From: Myxococcales bacterium
GTDB lineage: Bacteria > Myxococcota > Myxococcia > Myxococcales > Myxococcaceae
NCBI GenBank assembly: GCA_020846875.1
Contig: JADLDB010000004.1
Span: forward strand, 1-47,284
Direction: 5' to 3'
DNA: 47,284 bases
Part shown: in pieces, positions 1-8,818 of the stretch
Layout: every line of letters begins with the position of its first letter
How positions within the stretch are numbered: the stretch's first letter is position 1
The notes under the pieces: model-generated
What the model was told of the DNA's origin: nothing
Seen by the model: the letters and a program-made list of their open reading frames with translations, nothing else
The model's database searches: none
Made by a program: the position numbers and the translations under genes

Positions 1-288
1 CGCTCCTGGGACGGCCGCGGCGACAAGCTGGCCGGCACCGCCTTCGCGGGCCTCAACATTCGCAAGCAGACCGCCTGGGCGACCGGCGTCGTCTACTACC
101 ACCGCATGGACTACTGGGACGAGTTCCCCAACCTGCTCAACCCCTTCTGGCGGGCCACGCTGGCCCCGTCCGACGTGGACGTCACCGCGACCGACGACGT
201 GAAGCGGGTGCTCAACCAGGGCGGCCACCGCTGGCAGCGTGACGCCTTCGATGCGCTGGTCCGCGCCGGCTACAAGGGGCTTCACTGA
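1..288 (+). CDS. 3' end of TadE/TadG-cluster protein (5' truncated)
   Basis: The first reading frame is open from base 1 and ends at TGA 286-288, so this is the C-terminal 95 residues of a gene that begins outside the window. The visible part is Trp/Tyr/Asp-rich and has no motif I can name. The next gene starts inside its stop codon (TGATG) and is a TadE-like pilin-type protein. The pair is therefore probably the end of a Tad/Flp-like cluster, in which several such membrane-anchored proteins are commonly encoded in a row. The family assignment rests on this context only. Confidence 0.6.
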   Translation, partial: RSWDGRGDKLAGTAFAGLNIRKQTAWATGVVYYHRMDYWDEFPNLLNPFWRATLAPSDVDVTATDDVKRVLNQGGHRWQRDAFDALVRAGYKGLH

Positions 289-1244
289 TGAAGCGCGCGC
301 GTGCCCCCTGGAGGCGTGGACGGCAGCCCTCGGGCCAGGCGGTAGTCGAGCTGGCCCTGGGCGCGGTGGTGCTCGTCACCGTGCTGCTGGTGGGCATTCA
401 CCTGGCCGAGGTGGCGATCCTCTCGCTCAAGGTCCAGGAAGCCCAGACGTACGCGGTGTGGCAGACCACTCAACGGCGCGTGCAGACGCGCGAGGCGTCG
501 GGGGCCAGCACCCTTTCACCCTTCAACGCGACGCTGGACAACACCAGCGGCGAGGAGGCCCGCGCCCAGCAGCGCTACCGCGACTTCAACGGGCTGGACT
601 CGGTGAACAGCGGCCCGGGCATCAGCCTGGCGCTCACCCGAGGCCGCGGGATGGACGTCGACTGCGAGCGCGACGGCCGCCTCCACTTCCGGCCCTCGGA
701 CACGCCGCAGAACGCGAACATCTACCTGGACGAAGGCGCCCTGCACTGCTCCGCGGAGGCGCGTCTGGACGCGATCCGCATCCCCAAGGCCTTCATGAAC
801 AAGGCCGACGGCAGTTGGTTTCGCGCCGAGCAGCTCCAGCGGGACTCCATCCGCGTGTGTGGCATGGGGCTGCCCCGCAACGGCAGCTGCCAGGGAAGAG
901 TCCTGGCGATCCTCACCAACGACTGGGGGCTGGCGGGCGATGAAACGGGCGAGTGCCGACTGCGCGGCTGCACCAACCAGAAGTACCGCGGCATGGTCCA
1001 GCGGATGTGGGTGGGCGACCTGGGCGCGCGCTCCATCGCCTTCGCCACCGCCTTCTCGGGCGCGGCCCCGGCCAGCGGCGCCGACTTCTGGTTCTCCTAT
1101 TCTGGCATCGAGTCGGGGCACGCCGAGTTCACCGGCGGCGAAGGGGCGGGCACCTACCTCACCGGCGGGCCCGCGGTGCCCGGCGGCATGGTCTACCAGT
1201 CGAAGACCGACGGAAAGTGCTTCCTGGGCCGGCGGTGCCCGTGA
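288..1244 (+). CDS. TadE-like pilin-type protein
   Basis: 318 residues. After a basic leader comes a type IV pilin-like segment: Gly-Gln-Ala-Val-Val-Glu at about residues 16-21, then a hydrophobic stretch to about residue 40. Glu falls at +5 if cleavage occurs after the Gly, as prepilin peptidases prefer. This matches the TadE-like domain (pseudopilins of Tad/Flp systems), followed by a long periplasmic or extracellular region with several Cys residues that could form disulfides. ATG 288 overlaps the preceding stop as TGATG, indicating coupled translation. The protein is longer than minimal TadE proteins, so it may be a TadG-like or specialised minor pilin. No Tad ATPase or secretin is in view. 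Confidence 0.72.
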   Translation: MKRARAPWRRGRQPSGQAVVELALGAVVLVTVLLVGIHLAEVAILSLKVQEAQTYAVWQTTQRRVQTREASGASTLSPFNATLDNTSGEEARAQQRYRDFNGLDSVNSGPGISLALTRGRGMDVDCERDGRLHFRPSDTPQNANIYLDEGALHCSAEARLDAIRIPKAFMNKADGSWFRAEQLQRDSIRVCGMGLPRNGSCQGRVLAILTNDWGLAGDETGECRLRGCTNQKYRGMVQRMWVGDLGARSIAFATAFSGAAPASGADFWFSYSGIESGHAEFTGGEGAGTYLTGGPAVPGGMVYQSKTDGKCFLGRRCP

Positions 1245-1927
1245 CGTCAGTGGTGGTGCTGGCCGCGCTGGCGGGCGCTCCCGACGCCGGCGTGCGCCGC
1301 CCCTTCGAGTGGAACGTGCCGCAGCAGGTGGCGATCGTCCCCGTCGGGCAGCGGCTGGAAGCCAACGGCCTGCCGCTGCAGATCTTCGCCGCGCGCTCGA
1401 AGGACAAGCTGGACAACCTGATCATCCACTACGCGCAGCGCTTCCTCGACGCGGGCTACTACCTGCCCTTCAAGCGCCTGGGGCCCTTCTCGGGGCGCAA
1501 CCTGCCGCGGGTGGTCGCGCTCGACCCGGACGCGATGATCTCCTACCTGGTGTACGGCTGGCCCGAGGGCGACGGCACCACCACGCTGATCCTCGGCGCG
1601 GCGGACCTAGGCGCCCGCACGCAGCGGCACAGCGGCACCTGGCCCACCTTCCCCGGCGCCACGCAGGTGACCAGCTTCCACCTGGAGTACGCCGAGGCCG
1701 TGTCCTTCACCGCGAAGGCCACCGAGGCGGAGGTGATCGACTACTACCGGAGCATCCTCCCCGCGGGCGGCTGGAAGGAGCGCGAGCCGGGCGTCTTCGT
1801 GAAGGGCGGCCGTGCGGTAAGAATCCTCGCCAGGCCCGACAAGGCGAAGGGCGTGCTGGGCGTGGTGGCGCTGGAGCAGGCCGACGAGCTGGACCTTGGG
1901 CTGCCCACCCAGCCCGATGGGAAGTAG
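1241..1927 (+). CDS. Secreted protein of unknown function, TadE neighbour
   Basis: 228 residues from GTG 1241, which overlaps the TadE-like stop as GTGA. The same frame is open further upstream, but only this start gives a short hydrophobic signal-like N-terminus (VVVLAALAGA) and fits the four-base overlap style of the neighbours. The mature part has no recognised domain. It contains an Asp-Tyr-Tyr-Arg-Ser segment near residue 167 that resembles the 'yYrs.l...Gw' pattern of small secreted proteins measuring stepwise residues, but this is weak. The overlap with the TadE-like gene suggests a role in the same envelope structure. Function unknown. Confidence 0.65.
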   Translation: MTSVVVLAALAGAPDAGVRRPFEWNVPQQVAIVPVGQRLEANGLPLQIFAARSKDKLDNLIIHYAQRFLDAGYYLPFKRLGPFSGRNLPRVVALDPDAMISYLVYGWPEGDGTTTLILGAADLGARTQRHSGTWPTFPGATQVTSFHLEYAEAVSFTAKATEAEVIDYYRSILPAGGWKEREPGVFVKGGRAVRILARPDKAKGVLGVVALEQADELDLGLPTQPDGK

Positions 1928-2017
1928 CCACCAGAGAAATGGCCTCGAAAATCTCCGGAAATCGTCAACCTTGTTGGCGAACGATCCGGGCGACCCAGGC
2001 GGTCCCTGTCCGATGAT

Positions 2018-2605
2018 GTGGGCGTGGCAACCGCACGCACAGCGGTCCTCGCCCTGCTGCTGACGGGGTGCATGGAGTCGACCTCCCCCCAAGTCGCCAC
2101 CAGCCGGCAGGACACCCTCGAGGAGGCGTCGACAGGGCAGGGCGAGCCTACCGCCGAGCTGTTCTACGAGCCGCAGAGCCGCTTCCGCATTCCACTGCCG
2201 GCGGGCGTGGGGGTCGACGTCAAGCACTTCGATCCGACGCTTCCGGCCTACAAGTTCCGCCACCTCGTCGAGCTGCACACCCCGCAGGGCGTCGCGGTCA
2301 TCATCGAGGTCTGGGACAACCCGACGAGGCAGCCGCTCGAGGGCTGGTTCTCCGAGAACATGGGCTTCCTCCTCGACGGCCACACGCGCGTCAGCCAGCG
2401 GGAGGTCACTACCTCCAGAGTCCAGGCCTTCCTGCTCGAGCAGCCGCGCTCACCCATGGCGATCTCCCTGGGCTTCGCCGTCTTTGCAGCCCAGGCGCGC
2501 GTGTACCGCGTCAGCGTCATCGACGCCGACGCCGAGCTGAGCCTCGCGCCGCGCGCGCTCTTCGAGGCGGTGCTCGACCGGATGGAGCTCGAGGTGGCGC
2601 CGTGA
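2018..2605 (+). CDS. Predicted lipoprotein
   Basis: 195 residues from GTG 2018. The N-terminus is a short signal ending in a lipobox (LLLTG-Cys, Cys at about 17), so the mature protein should be lipid-anchored. After a low-complexity Ser/Thr/Glu linker, the body carries a beta-rich pattern (YEPQSRFRIPLPAGV at about 50, then a 'VIIEVWD' strand) with no family I can name. An ATG at 2013 is out of frame and was not used. The gene overlaps the next by GTGA at 2602, so it is the first member of a three-gene surface-protein operon. Confidence 0.7.
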   Translation: MGVATARTAVLALLLTGCMESTSPQVATSRQDTLEEASTGQGEPTAELFYEPQSRFRIPLPAGVGVDVKHFDPTLPAYKFRHLVELHTPQGVAVIIEVWDNPTRQPLEGWFSENMGFLLDGHTRVSQREVTTSRVQAFLLEQPRSPMAISLGFAVFAAQARVYRVSVIDADAELSLAPRALFEAVLDRMELEVAP

Positions 2606-5340
2606 CCCGCTTGCGCGCGGCGGCCCTCGCTGGGCTGCTGGCGTGCTGGGGCGCGCCGGTCCAGGCCGCGGACTACTGCGGCGGCGTGTGGCACCAGAAC
2701 ACCTGCGGCCGCCCCACCAACATCTACCCCTGCTGCGACAACGGCGCGAACTGCACCTGGTGGGCCTGGGAGATGATGTGCCGCAACTGGGGCCTCGGGC
2801 CCAACAACTGGGGCAACGCGAACACCTGGGGAGGCAACGCCCGGCTCGATCCTCGCTTCGAGGTCGTAGGCCCGGTGTCCGGGGCCGTCGCGACCAGCAC
2901 CCAGGGTGGCTACGGGCACGTCGCCTGGACCATCGCGGCGGGCGGCGGCTCCGTGACGGTGACCGATCAGAACTGCTGCTCGACGTGCGCGGGGCGGGTG
3001 CTGACGCGCAGCTTCGGCGCCGGCTTCTTCAACAGTGGCTACGTCATTCCGCGCGGCTCCCTGTGCGCCTGTAGCCCCGGCCAGCAGGAGCGCCGATCCT
3101 GCGGTGACTGCGGCACCAGCCAGCGCGTGTGCGGCTCGAGCTGTCAGTGGGGCGGCTGGAGCCCCTGCGCCGGCCCGGATCCCGAGGGCGGCAACCAGGT
3201 CTGCGTGAATGGCCAGGTGGGAGTGTGCGCCGACGCGCGCCGGCGCTGCGAAGGCGGGACCCTGGCCTGCCGCCGATTGCTCGACCCCTCGGCCGAGCGC
3301 TGCGACGGCCTGGACAACGACTGCGACGGGGAGCTCGATGAGGGCAACCCCGTCGAAGGCGCCAGCCAGCGGGACTACGCCGCCACCCGCATCGACAGCT
3401 CCTTCCCGCGCGCGGCCGCTGCCGGGAGCAAGGCCACCCTCTGGGTCGAGTTCACCAACTCCGGCCGGAAGACCTGGGAGCGCGGTGACGTGTGGCTGGC
3501 AGCGCGCGGCGACGGGGCGGGAGTGAGCGCCTTCGCCAGCGACTCGTGGCCCGCGTACGATCTGCCGGCGGGCCTGACGAGCCCGGTCGCGCCGGGAGAG
3601 GTGGGTCGCTTCGCCTTCGAGATCACCCTGCCTGACACCCCCGGCGCGCGGCTCTCCGAGACGTTCCAGCTCGAGGGGCCCGGCCGATCCGCCATGAGGT
3701 GTCCCGATGGCGAGCTGAGCGTGTCGCTCCTGGTGCTCAACGCCGACGGCTCCGCCCCGGCGGCGCTGCAGGCGCAGGGAGGCGAGCCGCCGAAGGGCAG
3801 GGTGAACGTCCAGGGCCTCGGCTGCACGTCCACAGGCCGGGGGCCGACGGCGCTGCTGCTCCTCGCGGCGCTGTGGCTCTTGCGCGCGCGGCGGGCGCGG
3901 TTGGCCGGCGGCGCGGCGCTCGCCGTGTCGGGCTGTCTGGGAGACGCGCAGCTGGTCGCCGCCAACCGGCCGATGACCATCTACGGCGTGGCTCCTGCCT
4001 CCGTCAGCGCCCGCGGCGGGGAGGTGCTGACGCTCACCGGCTCAGGCTTCGTCGAAGAAAGCCTCGAGCTCCTGCTTGGCGGCCGCCGGCTGCAGGCCCA
4101 GTTCATCTCCGACGCCGAGCTTCGGGTGCGGACGCCGCCCCTGTTCGCCGGCCGGGAGCCGCTGGTGCTGGCGCCCGGGTCGCGCTGGAGGACGGAGCTG
4201 CTCGGGGGCCTCGAGGTGGTGCCTCTGGCGCTGCGCTTCGTGGAGGGGCCGCCGCACGCCCTCGCGCCCCGGGCCGGGACGGTGGACTCGTCCGGCCTCG
4301 CCGATCTCGACGCAGACGGAGATCTGGATCTGCTCACCTGCGGGACGCGCTGCGAGGTGCTCCTCAATGACGGGCGCGGAAACTTCCTTCCGGCCGTCGC
4401 CGACGCAGGCGCCACCGCCGACGGAGGGGCCGCCGGCTCGGCCGACGCGGGGCAGCCCCCGAGGCCGCTGCCCGCCGGGAAGCTGCTGGCACTCGGCGAT
4501 CTCGACGGCGACGCCTCCCCCGACGCGGTGCTGTTCTCCGAGGGGGTGGGCCGGGTGCACCTCAACGCCGGCGGCCACCTCGCCGGCGAGGCCTCCCTCG
4601 AGCTCCCGGGCCTGCAGGCGCTGACGGCAGGAGATCTGGACGGAGATGGACGCGTAGAGCTGGTGGTGGCTGCTGCGGGCGGGCTCGCGGTGCAGCCGCT
4701 CGCGTCCATGCTGCGTGTCGTTTCCGAGGCCGACGGCGGCGCCGGACAGCTCCCCATCCCGGCGGCGCGCGCGCTGACGCTGGCCGACCTCGACGGTGAT
4801 GGCGATGACGATCTCATCCTCAGCACCCAGGCCGCTCCTGGCGGAGTCTCCCTGCTGCTCTTCCTCAACGCCGCGGGCGTCCTGACGGAGGTGCCGGGGG
4901 GCCTGCCGGGCAGCCCGGTCCAGGTGGCCGCCGGCCTCGCGGCTGGCGACGTCGATCTCGATGGCGACGTGGATCTCGTGGTGGCGTGCTCCGGCCAGGA
5001 CCGGCTGTTGCTCAACGACGGCTCGGCCCACTTCTTCGACGCCACGCTGTCGCTCTTGCCCGTCGACAACTCGGAGGGCGTGTCCGTGGCCCTGGTGGAC
5101 CTCGATCGGGATCGCGCGCCCGATCTGCTGGTGGGCAACCGCGGCGCCGCGGCGCGCATGTATGTCAATGATGGACGTGGCCGCTTCGCGGACAAGACGA
5201 CCCTTCTCCCGGTCGTCACTCGGACGTTGGCCGGCGCGCACCCGGGCGATCTCGACGGCGACGGCGATGACGATCTGCTCCTGGTGGGAGCCTCGCCCGC
5301 CGACTCCCGCCTGTACCTCTCCGTGGAGCCGCGCCCATGA
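2602..5340 (+). CDS. CHAP / Ig-like / IPT-TIG / FG-GAP surface protein (apparent two-gene fusion)
   Basis: 912 residues from GTG 2602 (GTGA overlap with the upstream lipoprotein stop). The signal ends near residue 23 (PVQA-AD). A CHAP-like amidase/peptidase domain follows: catalytic Cys51 in NCTWWAWE and His106 in GYGHVAW, the usual CHAP pair. Next come a Cys-rich segment with DGLDNDCDG (about 235-245) and an Ig-like region (about 259-380). At Cys408 there is a MYXO-CTERM-like tail: Cys, then a Leu/Ala hydrophobic segment 414-427, then an Arg cluster 428-434. Translation continues through a second lipobox-like segment (Cys445), an IPT/TIG domain (about 458-545) and about seven FG-GAP/VCBS repeats rich in DLDGDGDxDL, likely Ca-binding. 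Seen directly: one uninterrupted frame. Inferred: ancestral fusion of a cell-wall hydrolase gene with an FG-GAP lipoprotein gene. Confidence 0.82.
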   Translation: MTRLRAAALAGLLACWGAPVQAADYCGGVWHQNTCGRPTNIYPCCDNGANCTWWAWEMMCRNWGLGPNNWGNANTWGGNARLDPRFEVVGPVSGAVATSTQGGYGHVAWTIAAGGGSVTVTDQNCCSTCAGRVLTRSFGAGFFNSGYVIPRGSLCACSPGQQERRSCGDCGTSQRVCGSSCQWGGWSPCAGPDPEGGNQVCVNGQVGVCADARRRCEGGTLACRRLLDPSAERCDGLDNDCDGELDEGNPVEGASQRDYAATRIDSSFPRAAAAGSKATLWVEFTNSGRKTWERGDVWLAARGDGAGVSAFASDSWPAYDLPAGLTSPVAPGEVGRFAFEITLPDTPGARLSETFQLEGPGRSAMRCPDGELSVSLLVLNADGSAPAALQAQGGEPPKGRVNVQGLGCTSTGRGPTALLLLAALWLLRARRARLAGGAALAVSGCLGDAQLVAANRPMTIYGVAPASVSARGGEVLTLTGSGFVEESLELLLGGRRLQAQFISDAELRVRTPPLFAGREPLVLAPGSRWRTELLGGLEVVPLALRFVEGPPHALAPRAGTVDSSGLADLDADGDLDLLTCGTRCEVLLNDGRGNFLPAVADAGATADGGAAGSADAGQPPRPLPAGKLLALGDLDGDASPDAVLFSEGVGRVHLNAGGHLAGEASLELPGLQALTAGDLDGDGRVELVVAAAGGLAVQPLASMLRVVSEADGGAGQLPIPAARALTLADLDGDGDDDLILSTQAAPGGVSLLLFLNAAGVLTEVPGGLPGSPVQVAAGLAAGDVDLDGDVDLVVACSGQDRLLLNDGSAHFFDATLSLLPVDNSEGVSVALVDLDRDRAPDLLVGNRGAAARMYVNDGRGRFADKTTLLPVVTRTLAGAHPGDLDGDGDDDLLLVGASPADSRLYLSVEPRP

Positions 5341-7319
5341 GCCGCGGCGCAAGCACGACGGGCGGCTGCGCCGCGCTCCTCCTGCTGCTGAGCCTGAGCA
5401 CCTGCGCACCGCCGCGGTCCACGCCCCCGGAGATCCACGCGCTCAATCCCCCGCGGGGCCCCGCGCGCGGCGGCCAGCCCGTGAGGGTGACGGGCGTGGG
5501 CTTCGACTCGTCGTCGAGGGTGTTGATGGGTGGCCGCGCGGCGCGCGTGACGGCACAACAGGGGGAGGAGTTATCGGTGCTGACGCCCGTCGGGATCGCT
5601 GGCCCGGTCACGGTGGAGGTGACGGCCGGCGACGAGCGCGCGGTGCTTGACGGCGGGTACACCTACGAGCGGATCCCCTTCCGGCTGTACGACGCCGCCG
5701 AGCTGAGGCTGGAGGCGGGCCCCCTGGAGGCCGGCCTGGGCGCGGTGGCCGACTACCAGGGCGACGGCGACGAAGACGTCTTCCAGGCAGCGCGACGGGA
5801 GGGGCTCTCGGTGCTGGTGAACGAGGGCGAGCGCGTCACGCAGCGCTTCCTGGGGCCCGCAGCGCCTGACGGCGGCTCGCCCCGCGACGTCTTCTCGGTG
5901 GCGGCGGCCGACTTCGACGGGGACGGCGTGGTGGACGTCTTCCTGGGCACCTCGGGCAAGACGCCCAGCGCGCTGCTCTTCGGCAGGCCCGATGGTCGCT
6001 TCGAGGAGGTGGAAGGAACGCTGCCCCTGCTGCTCGGCTCGGAGCAGCGCCCGGTAGTGCTGGACAGCGATCGCGACGGCGACCTGGATCTCCTCGTCAC
6101 CGCGTCGGCGCTGGCGGACGCAGACGCGCCGAGCGCCGTCCTCCTCACCAACGACGGGCACGGGCGCTTCACCGACGCGTCGTCGAAGCTGGCGGGGCCG
6201 AAGCTGGCGCCCAGGGCCCTGAGCGCCGGCGACTTCGACGGAGACGGCGACGTCGATCTCTTCTTCTCCATGGGCAGCGAGAGCTGCAGGCTCTTCCTCG
6301 GAGATGGACAGGGCGCCTTCCAGTTGGCGGCGCCCGACGCCTTGCCCCTCGACTCTCAGCCGCACGCCGGGGAGGCCGCGGTGGGGGATCTCGATCGCAA
6401 CGGCACGCTCGATCTCTACGTACCCACCGAGCGGCAGGATCAGGTGTGGCTCAACGACGGCACGGCGCACTTCGTGAACCTCACTGAGGTACACGTGAGC
6501 CCCGAGGTGCAGGCCGGGGACGCGGCGCGCTTCGTCGATCTCGACCTCGATGGGCACCTCGACGTGGTGGTGGTGGAACGGCCGGGCCGCCTGCGCTTCC
6601 TGCGCAACGACGGCCAGGGCCGCTTGTTCGACTACTCCTCGGCTGTCGCCGGGAATGACGCCGCCGCCCGCACCATGGACGCGCTCGTCGTCGACCTGGA
6701 GGGAGACGGCGCCCCGGAGGTGTTCGCCGGCCGCGCCGGCGTGGCCCGCCCGGCACTCTTCGTCACCACCCTCGACGGCAGCGACAGCGACGCGGACGGG
6801 TGGGTCGACTCGCTGGACGCGTGCCCGGCCTCGCCCGCCGCGGCCCAGGCCCACCGCGCGCCCTTCGGTTGCGCCTCGAGCGCAGCCTGCCAACAGAAGC
6901 TGGGCTGCCAGCTTCAGGTGTGGGGCGAAAGCGCCTACCTCTCGTGCGACGCGAAGGTGACGTACGAAGCGGGGCAGGCCTTCTGCACCGCCCAGGGCGG
7001 GGCGCTGGCCCGCATCGACGACGAGAAGGAGAACGCGGCGCTGGCCAAAGGGCTCCTCGAGGCAAGCTGGATCGCGCTCGACGATCTGGCGACGGAAGGC
7101 CAGTGGGCGGCGAACGGCGCTCCGCTGAGCTGGACGAGCTGGGGTGCGGCTCAACCCGACAACGCGGGCGCCGGGGAGGACTGCGGCTCGCTGCGCCCCG
7201 ACGGCACCTGGAACGATCTCCCGTGCGGCAGCGCGGCCCGGAGCCTGTGCGAGGCGCCGCGCTTCCCCGCTGCGTCGGCCCGCTGCCCCGTGGCCGGCCT
7301 GGATGGCGGGGGGCCCTGA
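5337..7319 (+). CDS. IPT/TIG-FG-GAP lipoprotein with C-terminal C-type lectin domain
   Basis: 660 residues; ATG 5337 overlaps the upstream stop (ATGA). The signal ends in a lipobox (LSLST-Cys at about 23). Then follow an IPT/TIG domain (about 33-110), seven or so FG-GAP/VCBS repeats with DFDGDGD-type Ca loops (about 130-480), an Asp-rich thrombospondin-3-like loop (SDSDADGWVDSLDACP, about 482-497), and a C-type lectin-like domain (about 522-640). The lectin domain keeps the calcium/sugar signature: Gln606-Pro607-Asp608 (galactose-type QPD in animal lectins) and Trp625-Asn626-Asp627, with flanking Cys pairs. The domain order resembles the second half of the preceding protein plus a lectin, so the two are probably paralogous. 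Likely a surface adhesin; the ligand is unknown. The gene ends 7 bp from the convergent gspN. Confidence 0.83.
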   Translation: MSRGASTTGGCAALLLLLSLSTCAPPRSTPPEIHALNPPRGPARGGQPVRVTGVGFDSSSRVLMGGRAARVTAQQGEELSVLTPVGIAGPVTVEVTAGDERAVLDGGYTYERIPFRLYDAAELRLEAGPLEAGLGAVADYQGDGDEDVFQAARREGLSVLVNEGERVTQRFLGPAAPDGGSPRDVFSVAAADFDGDGVVDVFLGTSGKTPSALLFGRPDGRFEEVEGTLPLLLGSEQRPVVLDSDRDGDLDLLVTASALADADAPSAVLLTNDGHGRFTDASSKLAGPKLAPRALSAGDFDGDGDVDLFFSMGSESCRLFLGDGQGAFQLAAPDALPLDSQPHAGEAAVGDLDRNGTLDLYVPTERQDQVWLNDGTAHFVNLTEVHVSPEVQAGDAARFVDLDLDGHLDVVVVERPGRLRFLRNDGQGRLFDYSSAVAGNDAAARTMDALVVDLEGDGAPEVFAGRAGVARPALFVTTLDGSDSDADGWVDSLDACPASPAAAQAHRAPFGCASSAACQQKLGCQLQVWGESAYLSCDAKVTYEAGQAFCTAQGGALARIDDEKENAALAKGLLEASWIALDDLATEGQWAANGAPLSWTSWGAAQPDNAGAGEDCGSLRPDGTWNDLPCGSAARSLCEAPRFPAASARCPVAGLDGGGP

Positions 7320-7326
7320 GCGGCGA

Positions 7327-8253
7327 TCAGCGGAACTGGGGCCGGCCCAGGTAACCGGTGAGGCGGCCGAGCCGCCATTGCGGATCCTTCGGATCCGGGC
7401 CCACGAAGCTGATCGCGCTCCCCAGCATGCCCAGCCGCTTCTGGAACTCCGGGTCCGGCTTGAGCCGCACCTCCAGGTTGGCCTCGCTGTAAGGCAACCG
7501 CTTCGCCAGCTTGAGTGTGCCGGTGACGTTGAGCTGGATGTCGGGGCTCACGTTCTTGAGCTCCTCCACGGTGGCCGCGCCCTTCTCGATCTTCACCTTC
7601 CCGCCCAGATCGCCCACGACGATCTTCGGCAGGTCGACCGGCGTGGGCTCTGGGCCGAACTGCGGGATGGGGATGTTCATCGAGCCGCCGTTGATCGCCA
7701 GGTTCCTGGTGCTGAGCGACAGCGTCCCGCTGGCCTGGGACAGATCCGGCTCGGCCGGGACCGGGCCCGCGGCCTGCCCCTTGGGCAGCGTGACGTCGAG
7801 GTGCGCGTCCACCACGCCCGAGAAGTCGATGCCCGAGAAGCCCTTCAGGTTGCCCTTCGACACGTCCACGTCCTCGGCGTCCAGCCGGAGGCGCACCGAC
7901 GAGAAGCCCGACACCACCGCGGTGATGGTGCCGTCGAAGCCCTTCACCTTCACCTTGAGGCCCGGCGGGAGCAGCGCCGGCCCCACGCTGACCGAGTCCA
8001 GCTTGAGGGGCTCGGGCGGAGGGTCGGTGTCGGCCTTCTTCGAGATCTGCACGTCGTTGGCGCGGATCGCGAACAGCCCCGGGCCCATCGAGCCGATCCG
8101 CACGAAGTAGCCGGCGGCGTCGGCTTCCAGGCGCACCCGATCCTTGAGCGCGTCGTAGGGGAAGGTGAGGAAGAAGGCGATCACCAGCGCGAACAGCGCG
8201 AACGTGGTGTACGCGAGGATCCGCTTCCACAGGCTGGTCTTCTTCTCGGCCAT
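7327..8253 (-). CDS. gspN: Type II secretion system protein GspN
   Basis: 308 residues, last gene of the gsp operon. A single N-terminal membrane segment (about residues 12-31) precedes a periplasmic beta-rich region of the GspN family with recurring strands such as VRLRLDAEDVDVSKGNLKG, like AsmA/LptC-type bilayer-associated proteins. GspN is an optional inner-membrane component found at the end of some gsp operons; its mechanism is poorly defined. It starts 4 bp after the gspM stop. The 3' end faces the C-type lectin gene across only 7 bp and no terminator hairpin is visible there, so convergent transcripts probably overlap. Confidence 0.88.
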   Translation of the reverse strand: MAEKKTSLWKRILAYTTFALFALVIAFFLTFPYDALKDRVRLEADAAGYFVRIGSMGPGLFAIRANDVQISKKADTDPPPEPLKLDSVSVGPALLPPGLKVKVKGFDGTITAVVSGFSSVRLRLDAEDVDVSKGNLKGFSGIDFSGVVDAHLDVTLPKGQAAGPVPAEPDLSQASGTLSLSTRNLAINGGSMNIPIPQFGPEPTPVDLPKIVVGDLGGKVKIEKGAATVEELKNVSPDIQLNVTGTLKLAKRLPYSEANLEVRLKPDPEFQKRLGMLGSAISFVGPDPKDPQWRLGRLTGYLGRPQFR

Positions 8254-8257
8254 GGGG

Positions 8258-8815
8258 TCAGTTCTTCAGGTGGTAGGTGGAGATGGTCAACCACGCGGTG
8301 ATCGTCTCGTTGGGCACGCGCGGCTCGAGGCGCATGTAGCGGACCTTCACGATCCCCGGGCCGGCCTCCACCAGGGTGAGGAACTCCACCAGGCGGTTCA
8401 GCTTCACGTCGGTCAAGGTCACCTCCACCGCGGACTCGACGATCTTCGTGCCTTCCAGCGCGACGTCCGCGCGGGGGTTGATGGTGGGCAGCTCGAGGCC
8501 CGTCTTCTGCGCCTTCTCTTCCAGGTAGCTGATCAGCCGCACGTTGGACGCGGCGAGCTGGCGCTCCATCGCCTCCTGGGCCGCCCTGGCCTGGCCGTAG
8601 CCCCCGGCGACCGTCTGCACCTCTTCCAGTTGCACGATCTTCTGCGCGGTGCGCTTGCGGATCGACTCGGCCTTGCTGCCGAAGGTGAAGGTGACGACGA
8701 AGAGCAGGAAGACGCCCAGCGCCACCGCGGCTACGGTGACCATGCGCCGCTCGCGCGCCGACAGGGTGGACAGCGACGTCTGCAGCGTGGCCTGGAACTC
8801 GGCGAACCCGGCCAT
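8258..8815 (-). CDS. gspM: Type II secretion system protein GspM
   Basis: 185 residues. A short cytoplasmic segment, one membrane helix (about 25-45, rich in Val/Leu/Phe), a coiled-coil-like region (about 48-100) and a small C-terminal ferredoxin-like domain match GspM, which dimerises with GspL in the inner-membrane platform. The C-terminal pattern EVTLTDVKLNRLVEFL...GIVKVRYMRLEPR is the usual GspM fold region. It lies between gspL (3 bp gap) and gspN (4 bp gap). PilO is the analogous type IV pilus protein, but the gsp context settles the assignment. Confidence 0.9.
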   Translation of the reverse strand: MAGFAEFQATLQTSLSTLSARERRMVTVAAVALGVFLLFVVTFTFGSKAESIRKRTAQKIVQLEEVQTVAGGYGQARAAQEAMERQLAASNVRLISYLEEKAQKTGLELPTINPRADVALEGTKIVESAVEVTLTDVKLNRLVEFLTLVEAGPGIVKVRYMRLEPRVPNETITAWLTISTYHLKN

Positions 8816-8818
8816 GGC

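Noticed and set aside
3981-5558. Minus-strand ORF of 525 residues, Ser/Arg-rich
   Set aside because: Antisense to the FG-GAP repeats; the repetitive SPSPSRS pattern arises from the complement of DGDGD codons.
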